The translations under genes were made by a program, and so were the position numbers. Shown here one piece after another: positions 24,425 through 31,673 of a stretch of 40,792 bases of DNA. The stretch covers positions 1 through 40,792 of the forward strand of contig NZ_JASISZ010000025.1 of assembly GCF_030063355.1 (NCBI RefSeq), given 5' to 3'. The stretch is from Streptomyces sp. PH10-H1 (GTDB lineage: Bacteria; Actinomycetota; Actinomycetes; Streptomycetales; Streptomycetaceae). Under the pieces are notes generated by a model that saw nothing but the letters and a program-made list of their open reading frames with translations, made no database searches and was not told the origin of the DNA. Position 1 is the first letter of the stretch. Each line of letters starts with the position of its first letter.

Positions 24425-24747
24425 ACACCACAGCCGTAGGAACGATCGACCGTCCCGTCACGCACGACCCGAAGAAGCAGGTCCTGATGAACCCCTCCAC
24501 AGAAGTGGCGCCGGCCACCGACACCTCCCGCCACACCTCCGGCGCGTACAGCTCGCGCCAGAACAGGAACTTCGAAATGCAACCCATGCCAGAAGCCTTG
24601 GCCCGTGCCCATATGCAACAACGCCTCTACGAGGCCGAGCACGAACGCCAGGCCCTTCGACTGCTGTCGGCCCGCCGGCTGCAGCGCCGGGCCGAACGAG
24701 CCTCGCTGCGCGCCCGCCGCGCGCTGGCGATGGCCGTCATGCAGTAA
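24421..24747 (+). CDS. Small hypothetical protein coupled to wblC
   Basis: A 108-residue protein without a recognised domain. The N-terminal half is polar and probably disordered; the C-terminal part (about 60-108) is a helical Arg/Ala/Leu/Gln-rich segment (MQQRLYEAEHERQALRLL, then RRAERASLRARRALA) that could form a basic coiled coil. The GTG at 24421 overlaps the wblC stop by 4 nt, which suggests translational coupling and antibiotic-induced co-expression. An internal ATG at 24487 with AGCAGG upstream is an alternative start giving 86 residues. It precedes a strong terminator. The function is unknown; a role in the WblC response or on nucleic acid is inference from context and charge. Confidence 0.65.
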   Translation: MNTTAVGTIDRPVTHDPKKQVLMNPSTEVAPATDTSRHTSGAYSSRQNRNFEMQPMPEALARAHMQQRLYEAEHERQALRLLSARRLQRRAERASLRARRALAMAVMQ

Positions 24748-24801
24748 CAGCCGAGCACCAGGGCTGCGCACCACCCGTCACGTACCACCACCGAATACCG
24801 T

Positions 24802-24827
24802 GGGGCCGGTCCAAAAGGACCGGCCCC
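24802..24827 (+). terminator. Strong hairpin ending the wblC operon
   Basis: GGGGCCGGTCC (24802-24812), loop AAAA, then GGACCGGCCCC (24817-24827): a perfect 11-bp stem that can extend by flanking CCG/CGG. There is no T-tract, as usual in Streptomyces. Confidence 0.85.
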
Positions 24828-24877
24828 GCGGTGCGTTACGGCGTATTAACGGGCACTCGTAGAGGTATCGTCGCAAG

Positions 24878-25075
24878 GTGGACCAGAGGACTCAGCACAA
24901 CCGGGTCGGGACTGCCCAGACGACGATGTGCGCGCGCTGCGGCGCCGTCGAGGAGGGTCTGCCGATCACCTGGACCTGCTCCGTGGAGAACAGCCGGCGC
25001 GTCTACTTCTGTGACCAGTGCGGCCGGGACAACCTCCGCAGTATCGAAGGCCGTCTCGACTCCGCCTGGTGGTAG
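24878..25075 (+). CDS. Small zinc-ribbon protein
   Basis: A 65-residue protein with two CxxC knuckles, C18ARC21 and C45DQC48, a classic zinc ribbon, and an extra Cys34. The end RSIEGRLDSAWW is conserved-looking. Zinc ribbons of this size bind nucleic acid or protein; I cannot name a partner. The GTG start at 24878 has no ribosome site, but TATCGT lies 6 nt ahead, so it may be leaderless. It is separated from wblC by the terminator at 24802-24827 and converges on the ABC1 kinase gene with an 18-nt gap. Confidence 0.75.
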   Translation: MDQRTQHNRVGTAQTTMCARCGAVEEGLPITWTCSVENSRRVYFCDQCGRDNLRSIEGRLDSAWW

Positions 25076-25091
25076 TGCCGGTGGCAGTGGC
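25068..25091. repeat. 12-bp tandem duplication including the zinc-ribbon stop
   Basis: GGTGGTAGTGCC (25068-25079) and GGTGGCAGTGGC (25080-25091) differ at two positions. The stop TAG of the zinc-ribbon gene is in the first unit. Confidence 0.6.
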
Positions 25092-25093
25092 GA

Positions 25094-26443
25094 CTACGCC
25101 GACTTCGTCGCCCCTCCGGCGTCGAAGCCCGGCAGCCACTCCAGCAGTTCGTCGCGCAGCCGCACCGTCGCGCCCAGCTGGCACAGCACGCCGATGGTGC
25201 TCAGCGTCACGCGGTGGATCAGAAGATACGACGGCGGCAGGTTCAGCTGCTTGCCCAACTGATGCGCGGGAGAGCGCGGATCGGCGATCCGCGCCGCCTG
25301 AGCGCGCATCCAGCTGCGGACGAAGGTGAACTCCTCGGTCCCGGCCGGCTCGATGATCGGCCGCAGATAGTCCAGCACCGCGTCCGGGCGCAGCTTGATC
25401 GACGGCCTGACGAACCCCTCCTGGCGCAGCATCGCGTGCACCGAGTCGGCGTCCCCCTCCAGCGCGAGCCGCAGCGCGGTCCCGATCGGCAGCGGCAGCC
25501 CTTCGGGCAGCCGGTCCACCGTGCCGAAGTCCAGCACGCCCAGCCGCCAGCCACCGGCGGGGCCGTCGTCCACCAGCAGCCGGAAGTTTCCGGGATGCGG
25601 GTCGGCGTGCAGCAGCCCGGTACGCGCCGGGCCCGCGAAGAGGAAGCGCGCCAGCAGCTGGCCGGCCCGGTCCCGCTGCTCCTTGGTGCCCTTGGCGATC
25701 ACCTCGGCCATGGGCATGCCGTCCATCCACTCGGTCACCAGGACCTGGTCGACCTGGTGCACCACATCGGGCACCGAGACATCGGGGTCGCCGGCGAACT
25801 CCGTGGCGTGAGCGTGCTGTGCCCGTGCCTCCAGCTCGTAGTCCAGTTCCTCCGAGACCCGGTCGCGCAACTCGGCGATCAGCGGCTTTATATCCATCCC
25901 CGGGATCAGCGGACCGAACAGCCGGGCCACCCGGCCCAATTGGGACAGGTCGGAGAGGAGCGCCGCTCCGGCGCCCGGGTACTGCACCTTCACCGCCACG
26001 CTCCTGCCGTCGTGCCACACCGCTCGGTGCACCTGTCCGATCGAGGCGGCGGCGGCCGGTGTGTCGTCGAATTCGGTGAACAGATCCCGCCAATCCGCGC
26101 CCATCCGCTGGGTGAGCACCTTGTGCACGGTGCCGGCGGGCATCGGCGGTGCGGAGTCCTGCAGTTTGGTGAGCGCGGCCCGGTACGGCCCGGCCACGTC
26201 CTCGGGCAGCGCGGCCTCGAACACCGACAGCGCCTGGCCGAACTTCATGGCCCCGCCCTTGAGCTCACCGAGCACCTTGAACAGCTGCTCGGCCGTGCGC
26301 TCCTGCAGCTCGCTCGCGACGACCTCGGCGGGACGACCGCCGAGCCGCTTGCCGAGCCCGAGTGTGGCCCGGCCCGCGAACCCCAGGGGGAGCGCGGCCA
26401 GCTTCGCGGTGCGAGTCACCGCCTTACGAGGAAGATCAGACAT
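25094..26443 (-). CDS. ABC1/UbiB-type atypical kinase
   Basis: A 449-residue protein of the ABC1/AarF/UbiB family. Motifs in order: the KxGQ signature GGAMKFGQALS, the Ala-rich loop PAAAASIGQVHRA replacing the Gly-rich loop, VAVKVQYPG (ATP Lys), EELDYELEA, the catalytic-loop equivalent LHADPHPGN and LDFGTV (metal Asp). UbiB kinases act as ATPases in isoprenoid-quinone or lipid metabolism; the substrate here is unknown. The ATG at 26443 follows GAGGGG. A GTG at 26467 would overlap the upstream ThiF-like stop by 4 nt and is a real alternative. It corresponds in context to the ABC1 protein next to whiB7 in mycobacteria (from memory). Confidence 0.88.
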   Translation of the reverse strand: MSDLPRKAVTRTAKLAALPLGFAGRATLGLGKRLGGRPAEVVASELQERTAEQLFKVLGELKGGAMKFGQALSVFEAALPEDVAGPYRAALTKLQDSAPPMPAGTVHKVLTQRMGADWRDLFTEFDDTPAAAASIGQVHRAVWHDGRSVAVKVQYPGAGAALLSDLSQLGRVARLFGPLIPGMDIKPLIAELRDRVSEELDYELEARAQHAHATEFAGDPDVSVPDVVHQVDQVLVTEWMDGMPMAEVIAKGTKEQRDRAGQLLARFLFAGPARTGLLHADPHPGNFRLLVDDGPAGGWRLGVLDFGTVDRLPEGLPLPIGTALRLALEGDADSVHAMLRQEGFVRPSIKLRPDAVLDYLRPIIEPAGTEEFTFVRSWMRAQAARIADPRSPAHQLGKQLNLPPSYLLIHRVTLSTIGVLCQLGATVRLRDELLEWLPGFDAGGATKSA

Positions 26444-26463
26444 GCGCCCCTCATTCCCGTCGG

Positions 26464-27660
26464 TCACCCGGCCATTGTGCCTCTCCCCACTCGTGGCGCG
26501 GACGGCAGCTCCGTCCCACGGTCCCTTCCGGCACCACAGCCGCACCGGATGTCACCCGGCACCGGCCGTACCTCCATGGACAGCCGGGCCAGCGCGAGCT
26601 CCACCCGGGCCCCGGAACTCGGAGGGATTCCGCCGTCGAGGAAGGACAGCGCATGACCTGCGGCGAGTCCCGCGACCGTTGTCGCCAGGGCGATGTCGCA
26701 GGCCGGAACCGCGGGCGCCCGCCCGGATCTGAGCTGGGCGAGCATCCGAGGCCAGGCGGGATCCTCGTCCGCCAGCCGCAGCGCGAGACAGCCCGCGCAG
26801 GCGGTGCGTCCCGGTGTGACGAGCGGGCCCACCACCCCCATGCCCTCGACCACGCCCGTATAGAGGTGAGGAATGCCCGCCGCCAGCAATCGCGCCGACT
26901 CCCGCGGATCGGGCGCGTACGCCGCCAGCCCGTCACGCGGGGCCAGGACGACCAGCCCCAGCCGGGATTCCGCCGGCCCGCGTTCGTGCCCGTGCCCGTC
27001 GCCGTGCCCGTCGCCGTGCGCGCGTCCGTGCCGGGGACCCCGCCGCCCGAGAGCCGCCGCGCGCGGATCGGGCGCTGCCCGGCGTACCGCCCCGCGGGCG
27101 GCCGCGTCACGCCGCTCACCGATGTGCTCGGCCGGAATCCCGCCGGGGCTCACGTCCCACGGCTCGACCCGCCCGCTGTCCAGGACCTCGACCCGGCCGA
27201 CGCCGGCCGCCGACAGCAGCGAGGCGACGGCCGCCCCGACCCGGCCCGCGCCGCAGACCCGCACCCGCACCGACCGCCGGTCCCGTATCCGGGTGGCCGC
27301 ACCGCCCGGTCCCGAGTGCACGACGGACAGCGCGGCGAGGTCGGGGCGCAGCCGGTCGATCGCCGCCGTCCGGTGCCGGACCGCCTCGGACAGCCCGGCG
27401 TGGGCCGCCGCGTCGTCCAGAACACCGCCTTCTGCCAGCAGCCCCAGCAGTTGCCGTACCTGCTGCGCCCCCAGCCCCAGCGCCTCGGCGTCGCGGGTCA
27501 GCAGGGCGGCCCCCCGGGTGCCGTCCAGCAGGTCGAGGAATCCCGCCGCCGCGCCGTCGACCGGGTCCAGTACGACCGCGTGGGCCGGATCAATTCCGAA
27601 CTGCACGCTCTCGCGGTTGCGCCAACTGCGGCGCATGGCGGTTTTGAGCATGGGACGCAT
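26464..27660 (-). CDS. ThiF/E1-like adenylyltransferase family protein
   Basis: A 398-residue protein with an N-terminal helical region (1-115) and a ThiF-type Rossmann domain starting with VRVCGAGRVGAAVASLL (about 135) and the acidic strand end VEVLDSGRVEPWDVSPGG, as in MoeB/ThiF/E1 enzymes that adenylate ubiquitin-like or peptide carboxylates. Cysteine pairs CAGC and, near the C-terminus, CGCG may be a zinc site but do not fit the usual CxxC pair exactly. A His/Asp/Gly-rich insertion (HGDGHGDGHGHERG) lies at about 215-230. I chose the ATG at 27660 with GGGGGG upstream; the frame extends to 27747 through an 11-bp repeat array that I treat as non-coding. It is followed by the ABC1 gene, with a possible GTGA overlap. 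Confidence 0.75.
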   Translation of the reverse strand: MRPMLKTAMRRSWRNRESVQFGIDPAHAVVLDPVDGAAAGFLDLLDGTRGAALLTRDAEALGLGAQQVRQLLGLLAEGGVLDDAAAHAGLSEAVRHRTAAIDRLRPDLAALSVVHSGPGGAATRIRDRRSVRVRVCGAGRVGAAVASLLSAAGVGRVEVLDSGRVEPWDVSPGGIPAEHIGERRDAAARGAVRRAAPDPRAAALGRRGPRHGRAHGDGHGDGHGHERGPAESRLGLVVLAPRDGLAAYAPDPRESARLLAAGIPHLYTGVVEGMGVVGPLVTPGRTACAGCLALRLADEDPAWPRMLAQLRSGRAPAVPACDIALATTVAGLAAGHALSFLDGGIPPSSGARVELALARLSMEVRPVPGDIRCGCGAGRDRGTELPSAPRVGRGTMAG

Positions 27661-27671
27661 GGCCACCCCCC

Positions 27672-27748
27672 GTAGTTCCGCTGGAGATCCGCGGGAGATC
27701 CGCGGGAGATCCGCGGGAGATCCGCGGGAGTTCCGCGGTAGATCCACA
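27672..27748. repeat. Seven 11-bp direct repeats upstream of the ThiF-like gene
   Basis: Four perfect GGAGATCCGCG units (27683-27726) are flanked by GTAGTTCCGCT (27672), GGAGTTCCGCG (27727) and GTAGATCCACA (27738). The period of 11 is about one helical turn and is not a multiple of three, so the array is not a coding repeat. It occupies -12 to -88 from the ThiF-like start. Confidence 0.8.
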
Positions 27749-27802
27749 TCGCCGTAGTGCGACAGTCACAGAATGCACGCGGAAGCCGACAGTGACGAAA
27801 AG

Positions 27803-27811
27803 TTATCCACA
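27803..27811 (+). promoter_or_regulatory. DnaA-box-like site upstream of the DUF45 gene
   Basis: A perfect TTATCCACA in the divergent region between the ThiF-like and DUF45 genes, with the same 14-bp context as the site at 21257-21265 but on the opposite strand. Confidence 0.5.
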
Positions 27812-27916
27812 GGCTGTGAGGGATAGTCGTTCAATATGCGCACGAAGGGAGGTGATTCCCGTGCGAACCGGCCTGGGGACGGGACTTCCCGGACCCCCAC
27901 CCGGTAACGTCGGGGC

Positions 27917-28492
27917 GTGTCCGCCGACCCAGCGCAAGACCTCTCCAGCCAGCAGTCCCGCGCCTCCCGGACGAGTGCCGTCGAGGTCCGCCGCAGCGCC
28001 CGCAGGCGCCGGACGGTCTCGGCGTACCGCGAGGGCGACCGCACTGTGGTCCTCATCCCGGCCCGGATGTCGGTCGCCGAGGAGCAACGCTGGGTGACGG
28101 TGATGCTCGAGAAACTCGAGGCGCAGGAGAGCAGGCGGATCCTCGGGGACGACGAGCTGTCGGCCCGTGCCGCCCAGCTGTCCGAGCAGTACCTCGACGC
28201 CCGCGCCGCGCCGGACTCGGTCCGCTGGGTGACCAACCAGAATTCCCGCTGGGGATCCTGCACCCCCTCCGAGGGCAGCATCCGCCTCTCGCACCGGCTG
28301 CAGGGCATGCCCGAGTACGTCATCGACTACGTACTGCTGCATGAACTCGCCCACCTGCTGGTGCCCGGTCACGGTCCGAGCTTCTGGAAGCTGCTCGAGT
28401 CCTATCCGCGGACCGAGCGGGCCCGCGGTTATCTGGAGGGCGTCGTCGCGGCCGGCCGGCCGCCGCGGCTGCCCACCGCCCGCGAGGAATAG
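27917..28492 (+). CDS. YgjP-like (DUF45) zinc metallopeptidase
   Basis: A 191-residue protein with the DUF45/YgjP metallopeptidase signature HELAHLLVPGHGPSFW (about 140-155): two His and a Glu in HExxH plus a third His before FW. The preceding WVTNQNSRWGSCT (about 100-112) is the family's other conserved block. The N-terminus is basic (VRRSARRRRTV). The substrate is unknown. The start GTG at 27917 lacks a nearby ribosome site. A strong GGGAGGTGAT lies 60 nt upstream, but it fits a GTG at 27861 in another frame. The stop TAG is part of a hairpin (28491-28513). Confidence 0.85.
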   Translation: MSADPAQDLSSQQSRASRTSAVEVRRSARRRRTVSAYREGDRTVVLIPARMSVAEEQRWVTVMLEKLEAQESRRILGDDELSARAAQLSEQYLDARAAPDSVRWVTNQNSRWGSCTPSEGSIRLSHRLQGMPEYVIDYVLLHELAHLLVPGHGPSFWKLLESYPRTERARGYLEGVVAAGRPPRLPTAREE

Positions 28493-28513
28493 CCGCTGTC
28501 GGGGCCAGCGGCT
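28491..28513 (+). terminator. Hairpin at the DUF45 stop
   Basis: AGCCGCTG-TCGGGGC-CAGCGGCT, a perfect 8-bp stem, begins on the stop codon of the DUF45 gene. It separates it from the TerD-AIM24 operon 50 nt further on. Confidence 0.65.
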
Positions 28514-28562
28514 AGCCTGTCGCAACGCACACGTATTTACGGGATGGGGGACGGTCGTTCGC

Positions 28563-30197
28563 ATGGCCAGGGAATTCCAGCGTGGTCACAAGGCCAAGAT
28601 CAGTGATCTCACGGCGGGGACGGATCTGTACATCGGTGTGCAGATCGCAGGACCTGGCCTGTCATTCGACATCAGCTGCTTCGGGCTCGACGAGAAGGAG
28701 CAGCTGTCGGACGACAGTTACTTCATCTTCTTCAACCAGCCGAAGTCGCCTGAGGAGTCGATCCAGCAGCTCGGCGCGCAGGCGGGGGACAGCGAGTCCT
28801 TCCGCGTGACGCTGGACCGGATCCCCCCGAAGATCCGCAAGCTCTCCTTCACCGCGACCGTCGACGGCAACGGCCAGATGTCGCAGCTGGCGCCGGGCTA
28901 CATCCGGATCGTCGCCGGTGGTGAGGAAGTCGCCCGCTACAGCTTCACCGGCGCCGAGTTCACCACCGAGCGCGCGGTGATGCTCGCCGACGTCTACCTC
29001 AAGGACGTGTGGCGCTTCGCCGCCGTCGGCCAGGGATTCGACGGCGGTCTGGACGCGCTGCTGCGCAACTTCGGCGGCGAGGTCGCCGAAGAAGCGCCGG
29101 CCGCCGTCGCTCCGCAGCAGGTCGGGGCGCCGCGCTTCGCGCCTCCACCTGGTGCCGCCGCGCCCGCCCCCTCCTTCGGCGCGCCCGCCGGACCGCCGCA
29201 GCCCGCCCCCGCCTTCGGGGCTCCGCAGCCCGCCGCGGCCCAGGGGTTCACGCCGCCGGGCAACCCCTCGATCCACCAGCAGCAGACCATGATCGCGCCG
29301 CTGGCCACGCCGCCGCAGGCGCCGCCCGGCCAGTCACCGTTCGGCCAGGTCCCGCCGCCGCAGCCGCCCCCCGGGCAGATGCCGGGCCAGCCGTTCGGCC
29401 AGCCGCCGGGACAGCCGCAGTACGGGCAACCGCCGGGACAGCCGCAGTACGGACAGCCCCCGGGTCAGCCGCAGTTCGGCCAGGTGCCCGGCCAACAGGC
29501 CCCGTACGCCCAGTCGCAGGCGGGCCAGCCCGCGGGCGGGCTCTCCGGTGCCATGCAGAAGTACCGCGAGACGCCCACCGGTCAGCGGTGGACGCAGCAG
29601 AACAACAAGATGGTCAGGGCCGACCTCTCGCAGGCCGGCGGTCAGCCGGTGCTCGCCCGGCAGGGCAGCATGGTGCTCTACCAGGGCAAGGTCGATTTCA
29701 GCTACAAGGGTGCCGGGTTCGCTGCTCGGATCGTCGGCGGCGCGACCGGCCAGGAGATGCAGCTGATGCGCTGCACCGGCCAGGGCCAGGTCTTCTTCGC
29801 CGAGAACTCCGCCCATCTGCACCCGATCGAGCTGCAGGGCGACGCCATCTGCGTCTCCTCGGAGAATGTGCTCGCCTTCGACGAGAGCCTGCAGTACGAG
29901 GTGCGCAGGATCGAGGGCCACGGCATCCCCGGCGGCGCTCTGTTCACGATGCAGTTCCAGGGCACCGGCACGATCATCGTCAAGACCCACGGCACCCCGG
30001 TGGTGCTGCCGGTCACCCCGACCACGTACGCGGACTGCAATGCGATCGTCGCCTGGTCGGCGGCCTCCCAGGTGATCATCTCCAGCCAGGTCCGGCTGCG
30101 GAGGAACGCCTATCCCGGCCACAGCGGAGAGACCGTGAACCTCCAGTTCCGCGGCGCTCCCGGCAACTTCATCGTCGTCCAGCCCTACGAGGTGTGA
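28563..30197 (+). CDS. TerD-AIM24 fusion protein
   Basis: A 544-residue protein. Residues 1-172 are a TerD (tellurium/stress-response) domain with FDISCFGLDEKEQLSDDS and YFIFFNQ, which in TerD proteins helps form the calcium site. A Pro/Gln/Gly-rich linker (about 173-330) contains three near-perfect PGQPQYGQP repeats. Residues 335-544 are an AIM24 domain (VLARQGSMVLYQGKVDF, MRCTGQGQVFFAE, VVLPVTPTTYADCNAIVAWSA, GAPGNFIVVQP). Both domain types are beta-rich and associated with membrane or envelope stress; the joint function is unknown. The ATG at 28563 follows a GGGGGAC run. It heads a three-gene AIM24 operon with gaps of 6 and 15 nt. Confidence 0.88.
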   Translation: MAREFQRGHKAKISDLTAGTDLYIGVQIAGPGLSFDISCFGLDEKEQLSDDSYFIFFNQPKSPEESIQQLGAQAGDSESFRVTLDRIPPKIRKLSFTATVDGNGQMSQLAPGYIRIVAGGEEVARYSFTGAEFTTERAVMLADVYLKDVWRFAAVGQGFDGGLDALLRNFGGEVAEEAPAAVAPQQVGAPRFAPPPGAAAPAPSFGAPAGPPQPAPAFGAPQPAAAQGFTPPGNPSIHQQQTMIAPLATPPQAPPGQSPFGQVPPPQPPPGQMPGQPFGQPPGQPQYGQPPGQPQYGQPPGQPQFGQVPGQQAPYAQSQAGQPAGGLSGAMQKYRETPTGQRWTQQNNKMVRADLSQAGGQPVLARQGSMVLYQGKVDFSYKGAGFAARIVGGATGQEMQLMRCTGQGQVFFAENSAHLHPIELQGDAICVSSENVLAFDESLQYEVRRIEGHGIPGGALFTMQFQGTGTIIVKTHGTPVVLPVTPTTYADCNAIVAWSAASQVIISSQVRLRRNAYPGHSGETVNLQFRGAPGNFIVVQPYEV

Positions 30198-30203
30198 CCC
30201 GCA

Positions 30204-30887
30204 ATGGACCAGCAGATGATCGCGGGCTACGCGCCGACCCCGGTGACCGCCCGGATGGAGACCCACGGTTCGGCGATGCTCAAGGTCGCCATGCAGACCG
30301 GCCAGGACCTGTTCGCGCGCACCGGCTCGATGGTCGCGTACGAGGGTTTCGTCCAGTACGAGCCCAATCCGCCGGCCGTCCGGCAGATGGCCTCGCAGTG
30401 GCTGACCGGTGAGGGCACCCCACTGATGAAGTGCACCGGGGACGGTCTGCTCTATCTGGCCGACTACGGTGCCGATGTGGTGTGCGTCAGCCTCAACAAC
30501 GAGTCCCTGTCGGTCAACGGCACCAACCTGCTCGCCTTCGACGCGCACCTCCAGTGGGGCGTCGAGCGGGTCAAGGGCCTCGCCAAGTTCGCCGGCCAGG
30601 GCCTGTTCAACGTGGGCGTGAAGGGCACCGGCTGGGTGGCCATCACCTCCCGCGGCACGCCGATCGTCGTCGACTGCGGCAGTGGCGCGGACGAAACCTA
30701 TGTCGACCCGGACGCACTGGTCGCCTGGTCGTCCGGGCTCAAAATGAAGGCCAAGCGCAGCTTCAAGGCGTCCTCCCTGATCGGGCGGGGCAGCGGCGAG
30801 GCATTCCAGATCGCGTTCTCCGGCCAGGGCTTCGTCGTCGTACAGCCCAGCGAGGACAGCACAGACCGCCTCCGGGCACGGGGCTGA
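30204..30887 (+). CDS. AIM24 family protein (second of three)
   Basis: A 227-residue single-domain AIM24 protein. The family pattern is clear: AMLKVAMQTGQDLFARTGSM, MKCTGDGLLYLADYGADV, LLAFDAHLQWGVERV, VKGTGWVAITSRGTPIVVDC, TYVDPDALVAWSS and FSGQGFVVVQPS. There is no signal peptide or membrane segment. It starts 6 nt after the TerD-AIM24 stop, so the two are translated from one message. AIM24 proteins are named after a mitochondrial biogenesis factor; the bacterial role is not established. The three copies in this operon probably form a hetero-oligomer (inference). Confidence 0.88.
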   Translation: MDQQMIAGYAPTPVTARMETHGSAMLKVAMQTGQDLFARTGSMVAYEGFVQYEPNPPAVRQMASQWLTGEGTPLMKCTGDGLLYLADYGADVVCVSLNNESLSVNGTNLLAFDAHLQWGVERVKGLAKFAGQGLFNVGVKGTGWVAITSRGTPIVVDCGSGADETYVDPDALVAWSSGLKMKAKRSFKASSLIGRGSGEAFQIAFSGQGFVVVQPSEDSTDRLRARG

Positions 30888-30902
30888 GGGGGAGCGACCA
30901 CT

Positions 30903-31673
30903 ATGCAGAGCCCGCTTTTCGCGAACACCGAGGTCCAGTCCGACGACCTCTACGCACTCCAGAATCCGTACCTGCTGCGGGTCAAGCTGGAAGGCAACTC
31001 CGGCCGCGACTGCCTCGCCCGCAAGGGCGCGATGGTCGCCTACCAGGGCCTGATCGAATTCGACGGCGAGTACCAGTCGCGCGGCCAGAGCGGCGCGCTC
31101 AGCCATACCGGCGAGGGCCTGGACCTGATGCGCTGCTCCGGTCAGGGCACCGTCTATCTCGCCAACCTGGCCCAGCACATCCATGTGGTGGACGTCGACC
31201 ATGACGGCCTCACCGTGGACAGCGCCTACGTCCTCGCCCTGGACTCGGGGCTGCTCTGGGACGTGATCGCCGTGGACAGCCAGTTCGGCCTCTCCGGCAC
31301 CGGCGCCTACAACCTGAACATCTCAGGGCAGGGCAAGGTCGCGCTGATGACCTCGGGCAAGCCGCTGCTGATGCCGGTCACCCCGGACAAGTACGTGTCC
31401 TGCGACGCGGACGCGGTGGTCGCCTGGTCGTCCTCGCTGCGCGTCCAGATGCAGGCGCAGACCAGCAGCTCCTCGGTCTACCGCCGCAGGGGCAACACCG
31501 GTGAGGGCTGGGAGCTGAACTTCCTCGGCCAGGGCTATGTCCTGGTGCAGCCCAGCGAGCTGATGCCGCCGCAGAACGCGGAGATCGGCCAGGGCCTGCG
31601 GGCTCAGTACGGCGTGGGCCAGCTGGGCGCCCACGCCCAGAACCTGGGCAACATCTGGACCAACAACCGCTGA
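30903..31673 (+). CDS. AIM24 family protein (third of three)
   Basis: A 256-residue AIM24 protein and paralog of the preceding gene: LARKGAMVAYQGLIEFDG, LMRCSGQGTVYLANLAQHI, VLALDSGLLWDV, GQGKVALMTSGKPLLMPVTPD, DAVVAWSSSL and FLGQGYVLVQPSE. It adds a C-terminal Gln/Gly-rich tail after residue 225. The ATG follows GAGGGGGAG by 8 nt. Its last 70 nt overlap, on the opposite strand, the end of the Nudix gene, so there is no room for a terminator between the converging genes. Confidence 0.88.
   Translation: MQSPLFANTEVQSDDLYALQNPYLLRVKLEGNSGRDCLARKGAMVAYQGLIEFDGEYQSRGQSGALSHTGEGLDLMRCSGQGTVYLANLAQHIHVVDVDHDGLTVDSAYVLALDSGLLWDVIAVDSQFGLSGTGAYNLNISGQGKVALMTSGKPLLMPVTPDKYVSCDADAVVAWSSSLRVQMQAQTSSSSVYRRRGNTGEGWELNFLGQGYVLVQPSELMPPQNAEIGQGLRAQYGVGQLGAHAQNLGNIWTNNR

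Noticed and set aside
27661..27747. N-terminal extension of the ThiF-like protein through the 11-bp repeats
   Set aside because: The 11-bp period does not preserve a codon pattern, and a better ribosome site precedes the ATG at 27660.
27672..27748. CRISPR-like array
   Set aside because: Units are 11 bp and contiguous with no spacers.
21257..27811. Replication origin
   Set aside because: Only two DnaA boxes 6.5 kb apart, and no dnaA/dnaN genes.
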